Assembly (NCBI GenBank): GCA_011090425.1
Contig: PHGD01000047.1
Coordinates: forward strand, 1 to 39,121
Length of the DNA stretch: 39,121 bases
Direction of reading: 5' to 3'
Source of the DNA: Nitrospira sp. LK70
Lineage (GTDB): Bacteria; Nitrospirota; Nitrospiria; Nitrospirales; Nitrospiraceae
Part shown: piece after piece, positions 18,348-26,446 of the stretch
Layout of the letters: each line of letters opens with the position of its first letter
Numbering within the stretch: position 1 is the stretch's first letter
Made by a program: the position numbers and the translations under genes
The notes under the pieces: model-generated
Told to the model about the DNA's origin: nothing
Database searches by the model: none
What the model saw: the letters and a program-made list of their open reading frames with translations, nothing else

Positions 18348-18412
18348 GGCAGGTGAAAAGTGATAGATTGTTCCCCTGTCCGATCGTACGGTTCACATCT
18401 TACCGTTCTCGT

Positions 18413-19072
18413 CTAACGACTTCTCGTTACTCCCACTCGATCACACAATTCGGTCAACTTGCATGTGCTGCACAGAGGCGAGACCGGAAGACAGAGGTTC
18501 TGCCCATAGGGAACGAGGAGGTCGTTGTAGATGATCCAGTATTGCTTGGGTAGCGTGAGCCGAAGGGCCTGTTCAGATTCTTCTGGTGTCTTCGTCTTGA
18601 TATAGCCCCATCGATTGCTGATCCGATGGACATGAATATCGACACAGATCCCAGGCTTGCCGTATCCGATAGTCACAACCAGGTTCGCGGTTTTTCGTCC
18701 TACTCCGGGTAAGGTGACCAGTTCATCGATGGAGTCCGGTACCATCCCGCCATACTCGTCGAGCAACTTGCTGGAGATCTGGTGAATGGCTTTGGCCTTT
18801 ATCCGGTAAAAGCCGACCGGATAAATAATCCGTTCGAGCCTCTTCAGCGACAGCTTCAGCATGGCTTCCGGTGTGCGAGCCATGACAAAAAGTCGGTCGC
18901 CCGCTTCCCTTGTTGTCCTATCCTTGGTTCTCAAACTGAGCAGGGTGGAAATGAGGATGAGAAAGGGATCGCGATCCGATTCCTTAGCTACGACGCCAAC
19001 GACCGGCTCTTGCCAACGACGAATCTCACGCTTGAGGATGCGGATGGCTGCATGGATTTGCTCGTGACGCAT
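18413..19072 (-). CDS. nth: Endonuclease III family DNA glycosylase
   Basis: A 219-residue base-excision repair enzyme. The helix-hairpin-helix LPGVGRKTANLVV supplies the catalytic lysine, VDIHVHRISNRWG gives the catalytic aspartate, and the C-terminal C-x6-C-x2-C-x5-C (CLPVSPLCSTCKLTELC) binds the 4Fe-4S cluster. The family's LSxQTxD segment is LLSLRTKD here, a difference near the damaged-base pocket that may mark a subfamily with altered specificity. It removes oxidised pyrimidines from DNA and nicks the abasic site. It is convergent with the DsrE gene and runs downstream of rpsU. Confidence 0.95.
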   Translation of the reverse strand: MRHEQIHAAIRILKREIRRWQEPVVGVVAKESDRDPFLILISTLLSLRTKDRTTREAGDRLFVMARTPEAMLKLSLKRLERIIYPVGFYRIKAKAIHQISSKLLDEYGGMVPDSIDELVTLPGVGRKTANLVVTIGYGKPGICVDIHVHRISNRWGYIKTKTPEESEQALRLTLPKQYWIIYNDLLVPYGQNLCLPVSPLCSTCKLTELCDRVGVTRSR

Positions 19073-19136
19073 GGGAGGATACGGTCACGGACGGGAAGAA
19101 GGATGGTGGGACGAACGAAGACCTCTAACAGTAGGT

Positions 19137-19331
19137 CTAGTCAGGCCTCCGCTTCGATAGCCACTTCTGTCGGCGTCGCTGAGCTTCGCGTTGCTTGGCT
19201 TTCTTCCTCACACTGGGCTTCTCATAGAAGCGACGGCGCTTTAACTCGCGGAACAGACCCTCGCCTGCCAGCTTTTTCTTAGCGACCTTGAGGGCTTTCT
19301 CGACGTTGTTGTTAAAAACCTTGATTTCCAT
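19137..19331 (-). CDS. rpsU: 30S ribosomal protein S21
   Basis: A 64-residue, very basic protein with the S21 pattern: MEIKVFNNNVEKALKVAKKKLAGEG, then LKRRRFYEKPSVRKKAKQREA and a R/K-rich tail. S21 helps 30S subunits bind mRNA during initiation. A short hairpin (AGACCT/AGGTCT at 19119-19138) overlaps the stop and might end transcription, though it has no T-tract. The gene stands between ftcD and nth on the same strand. Confidence 0.97.
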   Translation of the reverse strand: MEIKVFNNNVEKALKVAKKKLAGEGLFRELKRRRFYEKPSVRKKAKQREAQRRRQKWLSKRRPD

Positions 19332-19403
19332 CCGATTGGTTTCCGACTTTCTCAGGCCAGGTCGGCCTGCTGCTTACGGTTTCCAATAATTAGGCGCCGG
19401 AGT

Positions 19404-20870
19404 CTAACACAAGCCCTTGAGTTCCTCAAGACTTTCCATGGCCTTGGAAATCCTGAATTGCATGGTTGTTATAAGCTGCTGATTTCGTTGGGCATTTATG
19501 TTCGTGCGCACCGTAACAAGGCCTGCTTGAGCCGCTGCAATGGCTATGATCTGACCCACCGCCAGGTCTGATTGAATCGTCGGCTTAGCTCCCTCGTGCA
19601 ACAGGTGGAGCGACTGCGCAACCTCGCAGGACAACTCCGCGATTTCTAACGGCACTTCTGTAGCTCGTTGGAGCGCAATCGAAATCGCATGAGGGCGATC
19701 AGAATGTTCTTTGGGTATCCTATAGGCGTCCATCAGCTCGGTGTAAACATCTGTATCTGTCTGAACAAGCCGATGAAGCTGCCGACTTAACTCAAGTAAA
19801 CGCTGTGCTCTGTCCGATGATCCACCAAGGCGTGCCCCCATCACTCCCAAGGAAGCTGCCAGGGCACCTACAAATGCCGCCGTGCTGCCACCGGCAGGAG
19901 TTGGTTTGGCCGAGGCGAGGGCGCTAAGGAAACCTGATAGCGTTTCTACCGGTTCTTTCTTGGCAAGCGCAGCCTCGGCAATTTTCGTTTCGAGTACTTG
20001 GTCTGAGTTGAATCGATCGAGCTGCAGCGACGCTGCTGCAGCCTGATCCAGTGCCGCCTCCGGAACTAATCCGATTAGTTCACTACTCGCTACTGTTATG
20101 CCACGTTTCGCGGCTTCAGTCTTGACCGCCTGAAACGCGGTTAGCAGCGGTGTCACTTCGTAGTCCGTCAGATTCATTGCGACCTGCACCATGCCACGGC
20201 TGGCCAACTCTACGCCGATTGCCTTCAGATGGGGCAACCCTCCGCTCGATTGGCGCACAGCCCTGGCGATAGACCTGGCTTTATCCACTTCCGTCGAACG
20301 GAGGTTCACGTTGTAGGCGATCAGTGCAGGCCGAGCCCCGATCGCGATCGCTCCTGCGCTCGGATGTAGTCGAGACGGGCCAAAGTCGGGAGTCCAGTCA
20401 GGATCGGAGGCCATCCGGAAAGCCAACCCCTCAACCCCTCCTCGCCTGACCGCCTCCAAGGGGCCATGGTCGGCACGAGCTGCGGCACGTTCGTATAAGA
20501 AAACGGGGATCCCCAGTTCACGCCCAACTCGTCCTCCTAGTCGTTTGGCAAGCTGGACACAGTCTTGCATTGTCGTATCCCTGATCGGGATAAATGGCAC
20601 AACATCTGTTGCTCCTATGCGGGGGTGTACTCCGACATGTGAACGCAGGTCGATGAGTTCAGTTGCGATCCGAACGGCACGAAACGCAGCTTCAATGGTC
20701 GCGTCCTGGCCTCCACAAAACGTCAACACCGACCTGTGGTGGTCGGTATCCATCGAGTGGTCCAGGAGAACCACGCCGGCTGTCGAAGCTACAGCATCAA
20801 TCAGAGCCTGAACAATCGCCTGATCCCGGCCTTCACTGAAATTCGCCACGCATTCGACGATTCCATCCAT
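19404..20870 (-). CDS. Glutamate formimidoyltransferase / formimino-THF cyclodeaminase
   Basis: A 488-residue bifunctional protein from the ATG at 20870. The N-terminal transferase begins IVECVANFSEGRD and has the LRSHVGVHPRIGATDVVPFIP active-site stretch with its histidine. The C-terminal part, from about residue 310, is the cyclodeaminase: TLSGFLSALASAKPTPAGGSTAAFVGALAASLG matches the FTCD_C opening. In histidine degradation it transfers the formimino group of formiminoglutamate to tetrahydrofolate and then releases ammonia to give 5,10-methenyl-THF. No hutH, hutU or hutI is near, so its role may be folate one-carbon supply. The order of domains is the same as in the mammalian enzyme. Confidence 0.92.
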   Translation of the reverse strand: MDGIVECVANFSEGRDQAIVQALIDAVASTAGVVLLDHSMDTDHHRSVLTFCGGQDATIEAAFRAVRIATELIDLRSHVGVHPRIGATDVVPFIPIRDTTMQDCVQLAKRLGGRVGRELGIPVFLYERAAARADHGPLEAVRRGGVEGLAFRMASDPDWTPDFGPSRLHPSAGAIAIGARPALIAYNVNLRSTEVDKARSIARAVRQSSGGLPHLKAIGVELASRGMVQVAMNLTDYEVTPLLTAFQAVKTEAAKRGITVASSELIGLVPEAALDQAAAASLQLDRFNSDQVLETKIAEAALAKKEPVETLSGFLSALASAKPTPAGGSTAAFVGALAASLGVMGARLGGSSDRAQRLLELSRQLHRLVQTDTDVYTELMDAYRIPKEHSDRPHAISIALQRATEVPLEIAELSCEVAQSLHLLHEGAKPTIQSDLAVGQIIAIAAAQAGLVTVRTNINAQRNQQLITTMQFRISKAMESLEELKGLC

Positions 20871-20890
20871 AGGTCCTTGCCTGTGCAAAC

Positions 20891-20926
20891 GAAAAAGCCG
20901 GAGGACCGATGACCGTTCCTCCGGCT
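20891..20926 (-). terminator. Rho-independent terminator after tusA
   Basis: A perfect ten-base stem, AGCCGGAGGA (20896-20905) with TCCTCCGGCT (20917-20926), closes an 11-base loop. Read on the minus strand it is followed by TTTT, and it lies about 35 bases after the tusA stop. It also separates tusA from the ftcD gene downstream, which starts at 20870. Confidence 0.85.
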
Positions 20927-20961
20927 GCTGGCTTAACCGTCGTTCTCTTGAAGGAGTCTAG

Positions 20962-21207
20962 CTATTTCGCCTTCTTCACAAACGCCTTATAGATGGGGCC
21001 CGACTTTGCTTGTTCCTCCTCCAAGCCCATCATTTGATGCCCCGTGGTTTCACACCAAGCCGGCATGTCTTTCTTGATACCCTCGTCGTCGGAGACGACT
21101 TCCAGCACCTGTCCCAACGCCAATTCTTTGATTTTCTTGGATGTGAGAATAATCGGCATTGGGCAAAAGTATCCCACGGTGTCCAGTTTGACATCGGCCT
21201 GCATCAT
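20962..21207 (-). CDS. tusA: TusA-family sulfur carrier protein
   Basis: An 81-residue protein with the TusA/SirA hallmark near the N-terminus: LDTVGYFCPMPIILTSKKIKEL, where Cys in CPxP carries the persulfide. The strand VLEVVSDDEGIKKDMPAWCETTGH follows as in the family. GAGGGTGG before the start is a good ribosome-binding site. TusA proteins relay sulfur for tRNA thiolation, molybdopterin cofactor and dissimilatory sulfur metabolism. It sits 28 bases downstream of a DsrE2-like gene and ends in a terminator, so the two form a small operon; that pairing is common in sulfur-relay loci. Confidence 0.92.
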   Translation of the reverse strand: MMQADVKLDTVGYFCPMPIILTSKKIKELALGQVLEVVSDDEGIKKDMPAWCETTGHQMMGLEEEQAKSGPIYKAFVKKAK

Positions 21208-21235
21208 GAAACCACCCTCGTTTCAAGTAGACGGT

Positions 21236-21769
21236 TCAAATGAACAGATTGACATTGCCCTGTTTGGCCTCCGCCAGATACGTAGTCACGCCTGCGAACT
21301 GATCGATGCCGTCGATCAACGTATTCTTGGTAATGCCCATGAGGCCCATCGTCGTCGTGCATGCGATGAACCGCACCCCCAGATCGAGGGCCGTTTGCAT
21401 CAACTCAGGCACGCCCGGCATCCGGTTTTGCTTCATCACCGTCTGCATCATCTTCGTTCCCAACCCCGCGAAGTGGAATCGGGACAACGGCAGTGCGTCG
21501 GCGCCACCCTTGTTGAGCAGCCCGAACATCCGTCGAAGCCAATCTTTGGCCGAACTCGTAGCTCCCCGTCTCCGAATCGTGTTCAATCCCCAAAACGTAA
21601 AAAACATGGTCACACGCATACCCATCGCAGCAGCGCCTGTGGCTATGATAAAGGCCGCCATCGCCCGATCGAGATCACCACTCAGCAATACGATCGTGAC
21701 TCTCTCGGGCTTGGATTCTTGCAGTTGTGCCAACGTCGTCGTCGGCTCGATCTGTTGTGTGGCAATCAT
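21236..21769 (-). CDS. DsrE2-like (DsrE/DsrF/DrsH family) protein
   Basis: A 177-residue protein with good GAGGTGAG ribosome-binding site. It contains ERVTIVLLSGDLDRAMAAFIIATGAAAMGMRVTMFFTFWGLN, the core of DsrE2-type proteins, and a long helical insert before the later strand RFIACTTTMGLMGITKNTLIDGID. The cysteine in IACTTTMGLMG sits where DsrE2 proteins have the sulfur-binding cysteine. The hydrophobic helix in the first segment may hold it at the membrane. DsrE2 pairs with TusA and rhodanese proteins as a sulfur donor/acceptor. Here it is the first gene of a two-gene operon with tusA; no sulfur-oxidation enzymes are nearby. Confidence 0.88.
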   Translation of the reverse strand: MIATQQIEPTTTLAQLQESKPERVTIVLLSGDLDRAMAAFIIATGAAAMGMRVTMFFTFWGLNTIRRRGATSSAKDWLRRMFGLLNKGGADALPLSRFHFAGLGTKMMQTVMKQNRMPGVPELMQTALDLGVRFIACTTTMGLMGITKNTLIDGIDQFAGVTTYLAEAKQGNVNLFI

Positions 21770-21873
21770 GATCTCACCTCATCACACGCTCAACTTCTGC
21801 GCATGGACAGAATAGTATGTGATCCTTGGGGGTGTCAAGGAACCGGGTAACCGCGCAACCGTGTTGACATTGC

Positions 21874-22275
21874 TTGATCAATCGCCATCTTCTCGATATA
21901 GTCACAATTCATCGGACGAACCTGTCTCGCGAGTTTTCTCCCTATCGAAAGACCCTCGTCATCGAACAGCCATTGCCCGAGGTTGCACCTTCGAAGAGTC
22001 GTCCCCCCGTTGGCTTCTGGTACCCGGCCGTGCCCGGTCATACCCTGGGCCCGAGCACGATGAAGAGGCCGCAGGTGCTCGGGTTGCCGATCGTTCTCTG
22101 TCACGATCGAGCGGGTGGACTCGTGGCGATGCGTGATATCTGTCCGCACCGTGGTATGCTCCTGCCATTCGGCCGGTTCAACGGTGAACGAGTGGAATGT
22201 TCGTATCATGGTTGGCAGTTCGACTGGAAGGGACGCTGGCGAAAATGTTTCTCGGCTAGGATCAGTGGACGATGA
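21874..22275 (+). CDS. Truncated Rieske [2Fe-2S] protein
   Basis: The frame from TTG 21874 encodes one Rieske domain with all four ligands: CPHRGMLLPFG (Cys and His) and CSYHGWQFDWKG (Cys and His), preceded by PPVGFWYPAV. That arrangement is typical of the N-terminal domain of Rieske-type ring hydroxylases. It stops soon after the second ligand pair (GRWRKCFSARISGR), whereas a complete hydroxylase runs on for about 200-300 residues with a mononuclear iron site, so the gene is broken or was cut down to a ferredoxin-like remnant. A 58-codon frame starting in its last codon may be a displaced tail. Divergent from dsrE2-tusA. Confidence 0.6.
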   Translation: MINRHLLDIVTIHRTNLSREFSPYRKTLVIEQPLPEVAPSKSRPPVGFWYPAVPGHTLGPSTMKRPQVLGLPIVLCHDRAGGLVAMRDICPHRGMLLPFGRFNGERVECSYHGWQFDWKGRWRKCFSARISGR

Positions 22276-22448
22276 CCCGCCTGGCGGTAGGACTTCACCA
22301 CAGACCCTCGTCGATGTTTCTCGGCGATGCCGATATACCGGAGAACTGGTACTCCATGCTGAGAGCGGCCCATCCGGCAGCCGTGCAAACAGGCCGGCCT
22401 TTTGATCATCCGGTCAAAGAACGAGTGATGCTCCGGTGGCGAAGCTGA
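22272..22448 (+). pseudogene. Possible displaced tail of the Rieske protein
   Basis: A 58-codon open frame starting at an ATG overlapping the Rieske stop. Its reading (FLGDADIPENWYSML, then RAAHPAAVQTGRPFDHPVKERVML) looks protein-like. It overlaps the start of the next gene by a few codons and has no ribosome-binding site. I read it as a leftover of the same original gene, but do not recognise it. Confidence 0.3.
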
Positions 22449-23095
22449 CTGCGCTCTTTCGGCTGTTGTTTATGCTGACGGTGGCGGTCATGCCTACGAT
22501 ACCGTCGTATGCCGGAAGCTCCAAAATCGTCTCCGTCCCGACGTTGGGCGTACTGGGTGAGGATCTTCCCGGTGTTGTGAACTACATCTTAGTTCAGCTT
22601 GATCACGTGGCTGGGCATAGCGGCCCTACCGTTGAGTTCAATGAAATCAACTTGGGAGGAGGATCCGTCGTCGGCGAAGAGTGGAAGGAAGGTGCCCGCC
22701 GAGCCCTGCGTGCCGTGACCCATACTGTGGGTGACAGCGGTCATGATTGGTTGATCACGATCAAAAATCGCTCTGTGACGTCTTTGACCGACGGGATGAG
22801 CGCCAGCGCTGCCGTTGCGGTGGCGATTATGGCAGCCTACCGAGGAGATGTGATCAGATCGGAGGTTGCCCTATCAGGCCAGATCACTCCGGATGGTCGT
22901 GTAGATGTGGTAGGAGGGTTGCCCGTGAAAATTGAGGCTGCCGCCAACGCGCATTACCGAACAATCATCGTCTCTCGGGATCAACCGCTCACCCCGGATT
23001 GGGTAGACGCGACGGATGTTGCCTCTCGCAAGAGAGTCCAGCTCATTCAAGTAGGCACACTGGATGAAGCCTACCAAGCGATGACGATACGCTGA
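22436..23095 (+). CDS. Exported stand-alone Lon-type (S16) protease domain
   Basis: A 219-residue protein from the GTG at 22436, with a signal peptide (KLTALFRLLFMLTVAVMPTIPSYA). There is no AAA+ ATPase domain. The rest is the Lon proteolytic domain: TDGMSASAAVAVAIMAAY carries the catalytic serine in DGxSAS, and VDVVGGLPVKIEAAANAHY supplies the catalytic lysine in GGLPxK. Lon itself is cytoplasmic and needs ATP to unfold substrates; an exported domain without the ATPase must act in the periplasm on unfolded proteins or by itself in another way. A second start at ATG 22472 would shorten the signal only. Intact active site seen; activity inferred. Confidence 0.78.
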   Translation: MAKLTALFRLLFMLTVAVMPTIPSYAGSSKIVSVPTLGVLGEDLPGVVNYILVQLDHVAGHSGPTVEFNEINLGGGSVVGEEWKEGARRALRAVTHTVGDSGHDWLITIKNRSVTSLTDGMSASAAVAVAIMAAYRGDVIRSEVALSGQITPDGRVDVVGGLPVKIEAAANAHYRTIIVSRDQPLTPDWVDATDVASRKRVQLIQVGTLDEAYQAMTIR

Positions 23096-23346
23096 GGGTC
23101 TTGCACACACGGTCGGTTTTGCGGACAGGCTCGAGTTGTTGATCACCGATGGCTTAGAGGCCGAGGCGTAGTCATTCCACCCACTCGCCACGAGCTACTT
23201 TGGCAGCTCTTACCCGGTGGGACGGTGAGGCCTTGAGGTTTACGGTGCGTCGAATAAGGCGCGGCACGTTCGTGAGCGCTGCCGAGATAGTGAGGCTGCA
23301 GTGTCCCGTGAGAATGAGGTTGGAGGGCTTTTGCAACATCCTCACG

Positions 23347-25356
23347 CTAGTCTTTGCCCTGATTTGCCAGGATAAACCCCATGGCTCGTCTGATCTGATC
23401 GCGCGTTCCCAGCAGTACCACAATGTCGCCGACAAGGAGTTTGGTTTTCTCCGAGGGGTTGGATTCCGTGACGCCGTTTCTGGTCAGGGCGATGATGGAC
23501 GTTCCGATTCGCGGCCGCAACGCCAGTTGAATGATCGTTTTTCCAGCCGCCGGTGAATCCTCTTCGATTCGACAGGTCTCTACTTCGACATCAGCGAGGG
23601 TTCCGCCGCGAAGGTGATGAGCCAGTTCGGGGACCTCGCTGCGGCGGAGCAGCGCATACCCTTCTCGACGCACCTGTTCAGCCTTTCGCGTGATGAAATC
23701 GTGCGGCATGTTGTAGGTGCGGAGGACGAGTGCAAAGATTTCAATCGACGTTTCGAATTCTTCCGGCACGACGTCATCGGCGCCTAGCTGATGGAGTTCT
23801 TCCAATTCCCGCAAGTAACGGGTTCGTACCACGATGTGGATCTTAGGGTTCAAGCCTCGAGCCGCCTGCACGGCTCGCCGAGTCATGAATGGATCGGAGA
23901 TGGCGATGACCAGAACACGCGCATCTTCGATTTTCACGTGCCTCAAGACAGTCGGGTTTGTCGCATCTCCATAGTAGAGCGGCAAGCCGTGAGCCGCTTC
24001 TCGGCGCACCGTATCTCCCTCCAAATCCAACGCGATGTAGGGCACTTCCGTCTCACCCAGTACACGGGCCAGGTTGCGTCCGTTGAGCCCATACCCCACG
24101 ATAATCACATGGTCTTTGATGCGTAGATGCCTCCCCTCTGCCTCGAGTACATGGGCTGTCGTCTGCCCGGGAAACCAATGGTGCAGTCGCTGCACGGCCT
24201 CAACACGCCGGGCGAGATGCGGGGATACCTGCATTAAGAACGGCGTGATGATCATGGAGCAGACCGAGACCGCGAGGAAGATTTGGTATGGCGGCCCCGA
24301 CAAGAGCTGATTGTCCAAGCCGACCTGTGCCAGGATAAAACTGAATTCACCTACCTGGGCGAGGGCAATTCCAGTCATGACGGCCGAGCGAGGAGGCACG
24401 GAGACCGCCAACACGGCTCCCGTTCCAGCGCTGAACTTTAGGAGCAGTACGACGAGTAACACACCGGTCACGACGAGTGGATACTCGAGCAGGATGCGCC
24501 AATCCATCAAGATGCCGATGGAGACAAAAAACAGGCTATTGAAACTGTCTCGAAACGGCAACACGTCGGCGATGGCCTGGTGACTGTACTCCGATTCGGA
24601 AATCACGAGCCCGGCGATGAAGGCTCCTAAGGCCAGGGACAGCCCGCCGAGAGACGTCAGCCACGCAATGCCGAGACACATAACAATGATGGTCAACAGG
24701 AAGAGTTCACGGCTTCGGCTACGAACGATGTGGTCGAGTAATTTCGGAACCACATACCACGCGGCTGCAACAATGCATACGACCACCACCATCGATTTCA
24801 TCAACGAGAGCAGCGCTGGTGTCAGCGTCCCGTCGCCGTGGCTGGCCAGAATAGGCGTCAGCAAGATCATCGGGACGACGGCCAAGTCCTGGAAGATCAA
24901 GATCCCGATGGTGGCTCGCCCGTGGGGTGAATCGCTGTCTCCACTGGCGGCCAACGCTTTCAAGACAATCGCAGTGCTGCTGAGGGACAGCAGAAAACCC
25001 CAAAAGATCGCCTGAGGTGTCGGTAATCCTGCCAGTATGCCGCCGAGCCATGAGATTGCGATGACCCCCCCGACTTGGATCGGAGCGGCAATCAAGAGCA
25101 GCCGACGAAGCGAGGTCAGTTGCATCAGAGAAAATTCGATACCGATGGTAAACAGAAGCAGCACAATCCCGATTTCCGCCAGCACGTGCACTGTTGCGAT
25201 GTCGGAGATCAGGTTGAGTCCATGAGGACCGATCAAAGCCCCGGCGACGAGAAAGCCGGCGATAGACGGCAGTCGGAATTGATGAAACAGAAACACCACC
25301 GCGATAGATACGGTGTAAATGAGCACCAAATTCCCGAGTACGCTGTAATCCGTCAT
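23347..25356 (-). CDS. CPA2 cation/proton antiporter with TrkA domains
   Basis: A 669-residue protein of the KefB/RosB type. The N-terminal half is about twelve membrane segments of a Na+/H+ exchanger fold, from VLIYTVSIAVVFLFHQ and GFLVAGALIGPHGLNL to the GLALGAFIAGLVISESEY segment. It is followed by a TrkA_N domain (DHVIIVGYGLNGRNLARVL with a GxGxxG nucleotide-binding loop, then YYGDATNPTVLRHV) and a C-terminal TrkA_C domain (LRGGTLADVEVETCRIEE to LLVGDIVVLLGTRDQ). The family exchanges K+ or Na+ for protons and is gated by NAD(H) and other ligands through TrkA domains. It stands alone, convergent with the Lon-like gene. Confidence 0.92.
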   Translation of the reverse strand: MTDYSVLGNLVLIYTVSIAVVFLFHQFRLPSIAGFLVAGALIGPHGLNLISDIATVHVLAEIGIVLLLFTIGIEFSLMQLTSLRRLLLIAAPIQVGGVIAISWLGGILAGLPTPQAIFWGFLLSLSSTAIVLKALAASGDSDSPHGRATIGILIFQDLAVVPMILLTPILASHGDGTLTPALLSLMKSMVVVVCIVAAAWYVVPKLLDHIVRSRSRELFLLTIIVMCLGIAWLTSLGGLSLALGAFIAGLVISESEYSHQAIADVLPFRDSFNSLFFVSIGILMDWRILLEYPLVVTGVLLVVLLLKFSAGTGAVLAVSVPPRSAVMTGIALAQVGEFSFILAQVGLDNQLLSGPPYQIFLAVSVCSMIITPFLMQVSPHLARRVEAVQRLHHWFPGQTTAHVLEAEGRHLRIKDHVIIVGYGLNGRNLARVLGETEVPYIALDLEGDTVRREAAHGLPLYYGDATNPTVLRHVKIEDARVLVIAISDPFMTRRAVQAARGLNPKIHIVVRTRYLRELEELHQLGADDVVPEEFETSIEIFALVLRTYNMPHDFITRKAEQVRREGYALLRRSEVPELAHHLRGGTLADVEVETCRIEEDSPAAGKTIIQLALRPRIGTSIIALTRNGVTESNPSEKTKLLVGDIVVLLGTRDQIRRAMGFILANQGKD

Positions 25357-25919
25357 GTCGATTGCTGGGTCGTTGGATGTCCCGATGCCTCAATTATGCA
25401 CGTGATTATCTTCATAACCCTGTGCTTTCGAGCCGATCAATGAATCAGCAAGGTAACTGTAATGTCCGGGAGATAGGCAGGATACCTGAGGTTTCTGGCA
25501 GGGACAAGGTAAAGGCAGATGTCGGCTTGGTTAGCCTGTGCTCCTATTCTCTTTCGGAAGGATTACCCCGGGCGAGCTACGCAGTAGAGCGCCAGAACTG
25601 TCTTGCCATCCGGGCTAAACACCGGAGGTGCATTCCATTGCTCCTTCCGAGCTTGTCCTAAAGGATTCTAAACCTAACGACACGGCGTTTCCTTGTCTGG
25701 GACGCTTGATGGAGATCTGAGAGCGATAAAGAGAGAAGTCCTCCTGAGGAGTACGGTCGATCTTACTATTTCCCATCGAGGGCTGCCTCGGATAGTTGAG
25801 CTGACGTGGTGAGAACTTGCAGGCGCAGACGCCTATATTTATTACCTTTGGGTTCAATCATTCAAGCTGGTTGTGGTAGCATGTCTAAGAGGTGCACTTC
25901 AGGAAGTCGTGTGGGGTAG
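25357..25919. other. Gene-poor gap with a beta-propeller remnant
   Basis: About 560 bases without a gene I can support. On the minus strand, around 25580-25645, NAPPVFSPDGKTVLALYC has the PD40/WD-like beta-propeller pattern (P-x-F-SPDGK), but stop codons flank it and no further repeats are intact. It is probably the trace of a decayed propeller protein. Nothing else is recognised. Confidence 0.4.
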
Positions 25920-26318
25920 TTGACCTCGATTGTGCTAAGTTCTGCCCTTCGAAAAGGAGGACCCGAGCGAGGCACTCTGAAGGAGGGGGATTGGGCCCTC
26001 AAGGAGCGTTTCCTCCAGCTCTGGGATCATGCCTATCGAGAGGCAGCCCATAATTTCTTTGCCCGCTGGTTCAGGGGCGCCATCCATAGCTGGCTGAGAT
26101 CAAGCACTGAGGTGGCGAAGCGGATCCAGCGCCACCGCGTCACCGGGCTGACTTATCTGCTGCACGGCACCACCAATGCGGGAGTAAGAGCCGTCAAGAC
26201 GACGATCGAATGGCTGAAGAAAACGGCGCAGGGCTTCCGCAACGTCGAGCAATTCAAGATCGCCAGATACTTCAAGTTCAGAGGCTTGGATCTCCAACCA
26301 ACTTACACAAGAGCGTGA
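25920..26318 (+). pseudogene. ISL3-family transposase C-terminal remnant
   Basis: The 132-residue frame matches the C-terminal part of ISL3-type transposases: DWALKERFLQLWDHAY, a WFRGAIHSWL helix, then RIQRHRVTGLTYLL, TTNAGVRAVKTTIEWLKK, AQGFRNVEQFKIARYFKFRGLDL. In active members the segment before the last helix reads TNAxxEGxNSKI and holds the third catalytic acid; here Glu and Asn are replaced (GVRAVK). The first two catalytic Asp positions and the zinc-binding N-terminal domain are missing. It is inactive. The first 20 or so residues do not match and are likely fortuitous. Confidence 0.7.
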
Positions 26319-26341
26319 AAGACCAAAGATATAGATATAAT
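26313..26341 (+). promoter_or_regulatory. Candidate sigma-70 promoter of the sdh operon
   Basis: A perfect TATAAT at 26336-26341 lies about 90 bases before sdhA. The -35 region at the correct spacing (GCGTGA) is poor. It overlaps the end of the ISL3 remnant, so insertion or decay of that element may have placed the operon under a new promoter. Confidence 0.3.
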
Positions 26342-26446
26342 GAAGACCTCCGGTTACAATTTCTCATATGGCGATGAGATGTTTTCTCTCTTGTCCTTTT
26401 TGACGTGCGGTCATCTGCCTGATTCGAATGGATGTGTGTCACTGAC

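Noticed and set aside
19119-19138. A terminator for rpsU
   Set aside because: The six-base hairpin overlaps the stop codon and has no T-tract, so it is noted only in the rpsU entry.
21044-21850. A 268-codon plus-strand frame over dsrE2 and tusA
   Set aside because: It is antisense to two clearly recognised genes, and its translation has the His/Arg/Pro bias of a shadow.
23172-23346. A possible IS-derived read-through segment after the S16 gene
   Set aside because: The plus-strand reading contains phrases that reminded me of IS-adjacent sequence, but there is no motif to support it.
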